From a virus: a DNA stretch of 64,000 nucleotides. The stretch lies in IMG/VR virus record IMGVR_UViG_3300019752_000005, positions 1 through 64,000 of that record. The stretch is one strand, 5' to 3'. The position numbers and the translations under genes were made by a program. This document shows, piece by piece, positions 31,493 through 38,855 of this stretch. Below the pieces are notes generated by a model. It was not told where the DNA came from. It saw only the letters and a program-made list of their open reading frames with translations, and made no database searches. Numbering within the stretch: the first letter of the stretch is position 1; each line of letters begins with the position of its first letter.

Positions 31493-32476
31493 TTATTTCA
31501 TGATTTGTTTTTTGTAAGATTCAAAGTCAACGTCTTTGTATCCAACTCTGAAATATCGAGGGTAGTTTTCACTTTCAATAGCACTTTGTAATTTTTTACG
31601 TGTGTGATGCGTGTCATCTTTTGATGCAGCGTCGCTTAATGTTTTAAAAACTCCGTTAGGTGTTACAAGCAAATAACTGATATCAGGGATAGGTTGATAC
31701 TTATCTGGGTTAACAATAAAATCTTGTAATAAATACTTGTCAAGCAGTTTACGATAACCTTTCTGTTTTCCATTAACACTATACCATTTAGACCATAATG
31801 ATGAAGTGACATTCTTTTCTAAATAATCACTTGAAATATCAACACCAACTTTCTTTGGTTGATCTGTTGATGTAAAAATACCATGTGGTGTGACGTACAA
31901 GATATCATCTTTAGTGTAGATACCGCAAAGCTCAAAACTTAAGCGATCAATATCACTAACAATGCTTAGACTGGAAACCATTTCCTTAACTTTTGCTTGA
32001 TGAAGGTCTTCAATCGTTTTGAATTTGTTGCCTTTATCATCTAAAACATAGGTCTGATTAGTTTGTTTATTAGATAGCTTTGAGCGTGTTAGTGTGATTG
32101 GAAGACTGATAGTGTAACTTTCGTTATCACTTTTCTGGCTTGCTAGGTAATCATTAATTAATTCTAACACTTTCTTAGGGATTGTTGTTAATTCTTTCTT
32201 GCATTGATTCTTGAGTGATATGTAAGATTTTAACATCTCCTTATCTGTGATAACTAATTGAACCGATGTAGCTTTAGATGTTTTTTTGTATGATGGATTT
32301 AAAGGTAGTTTTTTAACTGAATTTAAATCAGGTTTCCTGTTTTTCACCTGTGATGATAAAATCAATTCCATTACACCTTTACCAAATGATATGTTTTCTT
32401 CAGCACATAAATCAGCAAATAATTTAGTTGAGTTTGATTTAGTATCGAATGCTATGTTTGTTTTAACTGGTTTCAT
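31493..32476 (-). CDS. Protein with VTPxGxF repeats, possible DNA-binding
   Basis: 327 residues. Two segments, ILYVTPHGIFTS (middle) and YLLVTPNGVFKTLSDAAS (C-terminal), are followed by helical stretches. Such V-T-P-x-G-x-F repeats occur as DNA-binding units in phage proteins and next to homing-nuclease domains. No nuclease motif is seen. A good promoter precedes it, so it is expressed separately from the ProQ-like gene upstream. Confidence 0.45.
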   Translation of the reverse strand: MKPVKTNIAFDTKSNSTKLFADLCAEENISFGKGVMELILSSQVKNRKPDLNSVKKLPLNPSYKKTSKATSVQLVITDKEMLKSYISLKNQCKKELTTIPKKVLELINDYLASQKSDNESYTISLPITLTRSKLSNKQTNQTYVLDDKGNKFKTIEDLHQAKVKEMVSSLSIVSDIDRLSFELCGIYTKDDILYVTPHGIFTSTDQPKKVGVDISSDYLEKNVTSSLWSKWYSVNGKQKGYRKLLDKYLLQDFIVNPDKYQPIPDISYLLVTPNGVFKTLSDAASKDDTHHTRKKLQSAIESENYPRYFRVGYKDVDFESYKKQIMK

Positions 32477-32520
32477 ATTTAAATCCTAATATATTGTGTT
32501 GTTTGTTATGTGTTAAGTAT

Positions 32521-32548
32521 GTTATCAAACAGTGTTGTAAGTTGTCAA
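32521..32548 (-). promoter_or_regulatory. Sigma-70-like promoter
   Basis: On the minus strand, TTGACA (32548-32543), a 16-base spacer and GATAAC (32526-32521), 45 bases before the gene starting at 32476. Confidence 0.5.
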
Positions 32549-32943
32549 TCACTTTTTTGATATTTTTTTGCTAAAATAAATTTAGCCTTTTCAATTTCCC
32601 TCTCCACCACTGGCTCACAGATAGATAAATCTAGGTTATACTTATTTTTTATATATAGTATAGATGTTAAGTACTCCTTTCTTAGTTTCCAACCAACGAT
32701 GGCTGCACGTACTGTGTTCAAGTTAATTTCACTCAAGTTTGCTTTAAAATAAGCTACAACCTGACTACCAATATTATCTGATAATGGCATATTACGTCTA
32801 AACACCGTAAATTCCTTTTTTAAGTGGTTTATTAACTTGCGCCTAGCTTCTTTTTTCTTTCGTTGATTGTAGGTTTTCTTATTTGGGTTTGTAACCCTAA
32901 TACTATTAAATGTTTTAGTTTTCTTTTTCTTGTATTTAGTCAT
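32545..32943 (-). CDS. ProQ/FinO-family RNA chaperone-like protein
   Basis: 132 residues. A Lys/Arg-rich N-terminus is followed by a domain matching the ProQ/FinO pattern: LINHLKKEFTVF, PLSDNIGSQVVAYF, then INLNTVRAAIVGWKLRKEYLTSIL and KYNLDL (family: PL.IGI..DI, LR.AL..W..R..YL, G..R.dL). Members bind structured sRNAs and mRNA 3' ends. A phage copy could guard phage sRNAs, perhaps the candidate at 20178-20307, or interfere with host RNA networks. This assignment is by pattern only. Confidence 0.6.
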   Translation of the reverse strand: MTKYKKKKTKTFNSIRVTNPNKKTYNQRKKKEARRKLINHLKKEFTVFRRNMPLSDNIGSQVVAYFKANLSEINLNTVRAAIVGWKLRKEYLTSILYIKNKYNLDLSICEPVVEREIEKAKFILAKKYQKSD

Positions 32944-32958
32944 TTTAGTGTTGCTTCC

Positions 32959-33885
32959 TTAGTTTGGGCAATAGGACACTATTCCACTTGGAATGTGTTT
33001 AATATTTACAGCGATATCATTGCAGTAACGTTTATTGTTCGTGTAGTCAATTAATATGTCATTTTTTATCCTGTGTTGCGTATAACTTATCATTTCAGGT
33101 AAGTCTTTTTCATCTTGTAGGATATCAGATAAATGCTCTGGGTATAATAAAACAAGCTGGTGTTCACATAGAATATAAATATGCCTCAACAATTCTTTGT
33201 CAGTGACCTGCATTAATTCATCCTTGGTTAACCAAATCTCGTTTTCATGCAGCACCCCTAAAACCTCTTTTACACGTTGGCTAGGTTTTTTACTTCCTAA
33301 TACATCACGTTTAAATTCATCTTTATCAACAATGAAGTCACGCATCAAGCATTGCTCATAGAGTCTATTTATCTTTTCCTTTTTATTAATATTGCCTTTT
33401 TTGTAGTAGTGGCATTTTTTCCACTCCCTATCCTGCTGTTGATATTCGTCACAACCATAATTAACACATGTAACACATTGAACGTTACCCATTTGATCTG
33501 ATGTTAATGTGAATATGTCGATATTATCAGGTGTGGGTATTCTCTCCTTAACCACATTATCAGAAACTGGTTTAAAGCCTATATTCATTTTTTCAATAAA
33601 AATACTAAGCTCCTGCCATCTTCTAATAAGATTAACATCAGAACCTAATGAAGAATATCCGCTTTTATTCCTGTATATTGCTACATATTGCTGTAAAAAT
33701 TGTTTGTTATTTGTGTGGAAAGTAACATCTCCTAAATCACCACCATCAACAAGCTGTTCCAGTATCCCTATAACTATTCTAATCACATGTGGTGGGCTTT
33801 TTTCTACAGTGTATTTTTTAATATCACCCCCATCTAACGAGCTGTAACCTATGTTATCATCAATCTTGATGTAAAAGTTTTTCAT
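32959..33885 (-). CDS. Unknown protein with possible degenerate RNase H-like domain
   Basis: 308 residues from ATG 33885, one base from the helicase stop; an earlier start would overlap it. The first 100 residues (SSLDGGDIKKYTVEK, HVIRIVIGILEQLV, VTFHTNNKQFLQQY) have the order of an RNase HI fold, but I cannot trace the full DEDD set. A CxxC...C region (CVTCVNYGC, then CHYYKKG) follows. Likely co-transcribed with the helicase. Confidence 0.45.
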   Translation of the reverse strand: MKNFYIKIDDNIGYSSLDGGDIKKYTVEKSPPHVIRIVIGILEQLVDGGDLGDVTFHTNNKQFLQQYVAIYRNKSGYSSLGSDVNLIRRWQELSIFIEKMNIGFKPVSDNVVKERIPTPDNIDIFTLTSDQMGNVQCVTCVNYGCDEYQQQDREWKKCHYYKKGNINKKEKINRLYEQCLMRDFIVDKDEFKRDVLGSKKPSQRVKEVLGVLHENEIWLTKDELMQVTDKELLRHIYILCEHQLVLLYPEHLSDILQDEKDLPEMISYTQHRIKNDILIDYTNNKRYCNDIAVNIKHIPSGIVSYCPN

Positions 33886-33886
33886 T

Positions 33887-35758
33887 TTAACCTGCGCCTT
33901 TATTAAGATCTTCTTCACTAATAAACCTAACTAGCTTAGCGTATTGCATCTTACCGCCTTTCTTTTTTCCCGCTAATGTTTCATCAACAATAATATATTC
34001 TGGCATATTGATTTTACCAACATTATTTACTATAGCTTCATGAACCAAGGAATCATTTGCGAAATTATTGGAATACTGAGCTACAGCAATAAAATCTGAT
34101 TCTGACATTTTACCTTTGAGTTCTTTAATATTCTTATCTCTGCTCCAAGGTCTTTTCTCATTATAGGAGAAATCAAGGAACATTCTTATGTGTTGCCCCT
34201 TACCCGTGCCAAATATATAATCCATAACTAAATGGTACTCGCCCCCCCACTTAACCATTCTAGTGTCTATTCGCAACATTTTATATGTATTGATAATAGG
34301 CTCTTCCTCAAAAGATAACAAGCTTGCTTTAGAAGCAACCACCCCATTTTTAGGTTTTTCTTCTATTAATAGCATATGGCAATCTGGACAATAAACTGTT
34401 TGAATCTTTAGTGGTTTTTCTCTATGCTCGTCGCACCCCTTGATAAACTTGCCTTTTTCATCAGTTTTTCTGCAATACTTAACAGGTTGTTCACCACCAC
34501 CTACACCAGCTTTAGATGTCGGCAGATTAGGATCATCAAAGTAACCATGTGTTTCAATGTTTTTTGCAAAATCCAATACCAAACAATTCAGCTTACCTTC
34601 ACAGGTTCTAGTGCCTCTACCTAAGATTTGAATATACAAGCTCAGACTAGCTGTAGGGCGGAGTAAAATAATAGCGTCAATTTCATTAACATTGAACCCA
34701 GTTGTGAGCATATCCATGTTAACAATAAATCGTGCATCGCCATACTTGAAATTACCAATGTTTCTTGCGTTAACTTTGTCAGTGTTTAGTTCCAGCGTAC
34801 TACTTACGTCATAACCTTTATCATCTAACTTTTCAAAAGCCTTTTTTGCACTCGAAGGTGATAACGCGCACCCACCAGAGAATCCTTTATCATTTAAATA
34901 CTTTGTTGCTAAAATAGCACTCTCTGATGATGGGCAAAATATCATCCATTTTTTTCTATCCCCCAAATGCTCAACAGCCTCATCAAGAGCTTTATATAAA
35001 TAATCTTCGACATGATTATCAGCAAGTGTTGCTAATGATTTGGCTTGAAAATCGTTATCTTTATTTAATTTTAAGCCAGATGTATCTAGGCTCATTGATG
35101 TATCAAGTTGTGATGGTGTTATAAGTGGGGACAAGAAACCTTGTTCCAGTAGAAGCTTAACAGGAATATCAAATAATTGATCGGTGAATAATCTATTATC
35201 ACCTTCTATCAATAATCCACCATCTAATCTATATGGTGTTGCGGTGAAGCCAGTTACCGACATTTTAGGGTTTTTTTTCAAAAGAAAGTCGATATATTCC
35301 CTGTAGATAGCCGTATCCTTAAACGGGATCATGTGAGCTTCATCAACCAACACAATATCAACTCTACCAATATCACGAAACGTCTTGTGATTTGGGTGAA
35401 GTGACTGAATCATTGCAAATGTGACTTGATGGTGCCTATCTTTTCTTTTTAGTTTTGCTGCATAAACTCCACATGGAAAACCTAAATGTGTTTCAGCTTC
35501 TTCATGATTCTGTTCAACTAGTGTTTGATTATGAGTTAGGATTAATATTTTTGTTTGTGTACCATCACTTGTTCTAGGGAATCTCCTAATTATCTCGTCA
35601 GCAAGATCAGCAATCATTAAAGATTTACCGCTACCTGTGGGGGATACGATTATGCCGTGTCTATTATATAATTCTTCTTTATGTCGATTAAGTATGAATT
35701 TAATAGCAGCATATACAGCCTTTTTTTGGAATTCGTAAGGTGTTTTTCTCGTTGACAT
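33887..35758 (-). CDS. SF2 DEAD/DEAH-box helicase (UvsW/SSL2-like)
   Basis: A 623-residue ATP-dependent helicase. Motifs: Q-like YEFQKKAV, Walker A SPTGSGKS, LILTHNQTLVEQ, DEAH (LVDEAHMI), TATPYR, then NMDMLTTGFNVNEIDAIILLRPT and QILGRGTR. A CxxC pair (CPDC) sits near the C-terminal third. It resembles phage UvsW-type fork-remodelling helicases and type III restriction helicases. Cas3 features such as an HD domain are absent, so it is not called as Cas3. Confidence 0.85.
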   Translation of the reverse strand: MSTRKTPYEFQKKAVYAAIKFILNRHKEELYNRHGIIVSPTGSGKSLMIADLADEIIRRFPRTSDGTQTKILILTHNQTLVEQNHEEAETHLGFPCGVYAAKLKRKDRHHQVTFAMIQSLHPNHKTFRDIGRVDIVLVDEAHMIPFKDTAIYREYIDFLLKKNPKMSVTGFTATPYRLDGGLLIEGDNRLFTDQLFDIPVKLLLEQGFLSPLITPSQLDTSMSLDTSGLKLNKDNDFQAKSLATLADNHVEDYLYKALDEAVEHLGDRKKWMIFCPSSESAILATKYLNDKGFSGGCALSPSSAKKAFEKLDDKGYDVSSTLELNTDKVNARNIGNFKYGDARFIVNMDMLTTGFNVNEIDAIILLRPTASLSLYIQILGRGTRTCEGKLNCLVLDFAKNIETHGYFDDPNLPTSKAGVGGGEQPVKYCRKTDEKGKFIKGCDEHREKPLKIQTVYCPDCHMLLIEEKPKNGVVASKASLLSFEEEPIINTYKMLRIDTRMVKWGGEYHLVMDYIFGTGKGQHIRMFLDFSYNEKRPWSRDKNIKELKGKMSESDFIAVAQYSNNFANDSLVHEAIVNNVGKINMPEYIIVDETLAGKKKGGKMQYAKLVRFISEEDLNKGAG

Positions 35759-35813
35759 TACCTTTCTCTGTTTTATGGTGGACTAGGATATAACCCACCT
35801 ATAATAAATCAAT

Positions 35814-35981
35814 TTATTGTGATTTAATACCAGCTAATACAGCACCAGCAAAAGTTACAGTTAACGCTACAAAATAAGAAACCACCGCACTACTAGCCAT
35901 GATTCCATCGCCGATAAAAATACCTATTGTTAAAAACAAGCTGGATATTAATAGTAGGAATAAACCAGATAACATAAACAT
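35814..35981 (-). CDS. Small membrane protein, two TM segments
   Basis: 55 residues from ATG 35981, two bases after the dUTPase stop and preceded by AGGGG. Two hydrophobic segments separated by GDGIMASS. No family recognised. Confidence 0.5.
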   Translation of the reverse strand: MFMLSGLFLLLISSLFLTIGIFIGDGIMASSAVVSYFVALTVTFAGAVLAGIKSQ

Positions 35982-35982
35982 A

Positions 35983-36432
35983 TCACTGCACCCCTGTAGA
36001 ACCAAAGCCATTATCACCGCGCGATGTTTTAGCTTTAAACTCACTTACTTCAATCATTTTAACATTAACCACTGGAACAAACACCATTTGACATATACGT
36101 TGCCCAACGTCCACTGCATAATCTTTATTACTACGATTCCATAATGCAACCTTCACCTCACCCTGATAATCAGAATCAATTAACCCAACTAAGTTACCTA
36201 AAACAATTCCGTCATTAACACCTAAGCCAGAACGTGGAATCAATACTGCTGCAATTTGATTGTTATCAATATTGATAGCTAATCCACTACCAATTAACAC
36301 TGTTTCACCAGCTTTGATAACCACTGGTTGATCAATATTTGCTCTAATATCCAACCCAGCACTACCTATGGTAGCCTGTTCTGGTAATTCATTTTCATTT
36401 CCGTTTAATCGTTTAACTTCAATTAAATTCAT
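35983..36432 (-). CDS. dut: dUTP diphosphatase
   Basis: A 149-residue trimeric dUTPase converting dUTP to dUMP, the substrate of thymidylate synthase. All five motifs are visible: SAGLDIRA, IPRSGLG, GLIDSDYQGEV, QRICQMVF and the C-terminal RGDNGFGSTG. Standard length and Gly-rich tail. Confidence 0.97.
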   Translation of the reverse strand: MNLIEVKRLNGNENELPEQATIGSAGLDIRANIDQPVVIKAGETVLIGSGLAINIDNNQIAAVLIPRSGLGVNDGIVLGNLVGLIDSDYQGEVKVALWNRSNKDYAVDVGQRICQMVFVPVVNVKMIEVSEFKAKTSRGDNGFGSTGVQ

Positions 36433-36457
36433 ATTTTATTTCCTTCTAAATAACCAA

Positions 36458-36482
36458 TAAAAAGCCGCCACAATGGACGGCT
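36458..36482 (-). terminator. Rho-independent terminator
   Basis: On the minus strand AGCCGTC pairs with GGCGGCT (one G-T pair), followed by five T. It ends the SSB-like gene's transcript. Confidence 0.75.
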
Positions 36483-36510
36483 ATAAAACATCAATATAGA
36501 CTAACTAAAC

Positions 36511-37281
36511 CTAAAATGGAATATCCGCATCAAAGTCTTCACCACTATTTGCTGGTGTAGCATTCTGTTGAGGTGCGGCATTAGATGTTGCAATGGGTGC
36601 TGTGGTTGGTGCGGGTGCATTACTTGTTGATGTTAAGAAGCTTGGATTAAATCCTTCCAAGTAATAAAACTTATTATCATCTTTCGACTGAAATACTGCA
36701 CGGTGTGGCTGTTTCGCAAACCCACCCTTCGCGTACTTAGCTTGATAGTTCTCGTTAGGGTAAATGGACTTTAGATCAATGTTAGGGTAAACATTCTTCT
36801 TGCCTTTTGATGCGCCATAGTATAGACACGCAATTATTTTTAACCCATTAAAAACTTTTAAGCTGGTGAATTGTTTGATGTTGTTTGCCACTAAAATTTC
36901 ATTCATGAAGTTACGTGTTCGCTCACACGCATCACGCTCCTTACCTTCTGGCATATTCTCAATAGGCATTGATGGTAAGTTAAGAAAAACCTCAATCTTA
37001 TTACCCTTAACACCCTCAAGCCAAGGCTTGTTTTCTGGAATACCGATAACCTCAAATACTAATACAGCCCATTTTTTCCCACTGTTTTTACCAATACCAC
37101 CTTTAAAACCAACCTCCCATTGGTAAAGATCAGGGTCTGGTTTACGCCATCCTAACTCGCGAGGAATAAGGCTTTCTTTATATTCTAAAGCTGGTTTTGG
37201 TTCGTCACTAACTTTTGTTTGCTCACCAAATACATTGCCTAAATCAAAATCAAATTCTTGTTCGTTTTCCACTAAAGCCAT
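36511..37281 (-). CDS. Single-stranded DNA-binding protein-like
   Basis: 256 residues. The disordered Ala/Pro/Thr-rich linker followed by the acidic tip DFDADIPF at the very C-terminus is the hallmark of bacterial-type SSB proteins and recruits partner proteins. The N-terminal part (WEVGFKGGIGKNSGKKWAVLVFEVIG) would be the DNA-binding domain but is unlike cellular SSB. Placed next to the Sak4-like ATPase, as expected for a recombination module. Confidence 0.7.
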   Translation of the reverse strand: MALVENEQEFDFDLGNVFGEQTKVSDEPKPALEYKESLIPRELGWRKPDPDLYQWEVGFKGGIGKNSGKKWAVLVFEVIGIPENKPWLEGVKGNKIEVFLNLPSMPIENMPEGKERDACERTRNFMNEILVANNIKQFTSLKVFNGLKIIACLYYGASKGKKNVYPNIDLKSIYPNENYQAKYAKGGFAKQPHRAVFQSKDDNKFYYLEGFNPSFLTSTSNAPAPTTAPIATSNAAPQQNATPANSGEDFDADIPF

Positions 37282-37284
37282 TTC

Positions 37285-38229
37285 TTAGTTTCCTTCTGTG
37301 TTTTTTGGTTGTGTTTGTTGGTTGTAACCCATTAATTGAGACATTAACATTTTGTTTTCATTCCTTACTTTTTTGATGTATTCATTAAGATCGTCACCTT
37401 CATGGAATTGATGGTGCTCAAATAGAATCTTACTAGGCAATACGCGTGGTTTGCGATGTTTTGCTGGGATATGGCTACCAGACGTTCCATCTGTAAAGAT
37501 AATAGACACAACATCTTCAATTTTGTTTTTCTTACCAAGGATTTCCTTATTATTGTTGTCTCTATGAACATGAATCTGAGGATCTTTAGTGATAAAGAAG
37601 TTATGATCCGTTAGTTCTGTTAATGCATTCCAGCATTTAATATTAGGCACTGGTGGTAAATAACCATCAAAGGGTTCTTTGTTTGGTAAACTAATCTTTC
37701 TGAATTCTGTTTTACATATAAGAATCAGATCAATACCACAAACCTCACAAACACCTATCTTCATTCGTGTTAAGAAGTCTCTCATTTTAGATTTGAACAT
37801 CTCTGTTGGCTTACCAAAATCATCACCAATAGCGTTTACAGTGTTACCACCTAAAGTAGTGTACTCATTAAGCACTTCATTCTCTATCTCAAGAAGGATA
37901 ACATCGAAACTGTCAATGATAATTGTGGATATATCCACACCTTCATCACTAATAACTCCATCTTTATCAGTTCCATCATCAATCGCTTTATTCTTAACCT
38001 TGGCTAACTCACGAATAAAGTCAAGGATATCATAACGATTTTTAATCACATTATCAAAATCATTACTATCAAGTGTTTCTGGGTAGAGTCTTGATTTCTC
38101 CAAGTTAAAACATAAAGGGTTTCTAGCAGCCTGAGTCAACTCGGTTTTACCAGAACCACTACCACCGAAAACAAGTGTTAAAGACGGGGTTGAATCCGAC
38201 TTGATTTTTCTTTTAATACCTAAACCCAC
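37285..38229 (-). CDS. RecA-fold ATPase, Sak4-like recombinase
   Basis: 314 residues. Walker A GGSGSGKTEL, a Walker B-like IIIDSFDVILLEI and a later hydrophobic strand LILICKTEF give a RecA-core AAA_24/Sak4-type ATPase. Such phage proteins promote single-strand annealing with the help of SSB. The SSB-like gene lies 3 bases downstream, supporting the assignment. Confidence 0.7.
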   Translation of the reverse strand: MGLGIKRKIKSDSTPSLTLVFGGSGSGKTELTQAARNPLCFNLEKSRLYPETLDSNDFDNVIKNRYDILDFIRELAKVKNKAIDDGTDKDGVISDEGVDISTIIIDSFDVILLEIENEVLNEYTTLGGNTVNAIGDDFGKPTEMFKSKMRDFLTRMKIGVCEVCGIDLILICKTEFRKISLPNKEPFDGYLPPVPNIKCWNALTELTDHNFFITKDPQIHVHRDNNNKEILGKKNKIEDVVSIIFTDGTSGSHIPAKHRKPRVLPSKILFEHHQFHEGDDLNEYIKKVRNENKMLMSQLMGYNQQTQPKNTEGN

Positions 38230-38855
38230 TGTTCATCTCCTATTTGCAAATCACTACCAAAGTGATAATGCGTGTAACGTTTGTAACTTCCATTAGCGTC
38301 TTTAATTGATTCACTAATAATTTGAGGTTGATGTCTTTTGTTGAAATCCTCATTTGCGGAACAAATTTTATCAAACTCTGACTCACTTGTAAAGCTATTT
38401 TCAGGTAAATTTCTAAAAACTTGCTCTTCATTTTTCTTTATTTTTTCATAATCAACAATGGCGCAAAACTTCATGCCAATATAGTCTAATGCACTCTTGG
38501 GTAAAGCCCCTTGAACACCATTTGCTAGCGCAATACCGCCAATACGTTTCATATCTTTGTCCATGCGAGCCGCCAGATATTTTTCCGATCTATCATCATC
38601 AATAACCAGCTTGCTTTTTGGATGTATTACCTGCCTACCCCACAGCTCTAAACGCAAGCTGGTGTGTTTAAAGATAAACTTCTTATTATCGTGCTGCTGA
38701 TTCAAAACCTTCAGCGTCAAATTTAGCGACGGTCTAAGTTTGGAATCATCCTCCATATTGTTAATTTTAGCGTCAACTATTTCAAACAGGTAAACCCCCT
38801 TGGATAGCAACACCTTGGTAAATGTAGCGTGATTATAATAAGATATGTTTTCCAT
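38220..38855 (-). CDS. Unknown protein of the recombination module
   Basis: 211 residues from ATG 38855, overlapping the primase stop (TAATG). A strand-rich N-terminal half (GVYLFEIVDAKI, LNLTLKVL) suggests an OB-like or phage DUF fold. It lies between the primase and the Sak4-like ATPase, so a replication or recombination accessory role is likely. Carries the dispersed motif at 38608 and a near-copy at 38651. Confidence 0.5.
   Translation of the reverse strand: MENISYYNHATFTKVLLSKGVYLFEIVDAKINNMEDDSKLRPSLNLTLKVLNQQHDNKKFIFKHTSLRLELWGRQVIHPKSKLVIDDDRSEKYLAARMDKDMKRIGGIALANGVQGALPKSALDYIGMKFCAIVDYEKIKKNEEQVFRNLPENSFTSESEFDKICSANEDFNKRHQPQIISESIKDANGSYKRYTHYHFGSDLQIGDEQWV

Noticed and set aside
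33887-35758. Cas3 helicase
   Set aside because: Motifs fit a UvsW/type III-restriction-like SF2 helicase; there is no HD domain and it lies 22 kb from the cas operon next to replication genes.
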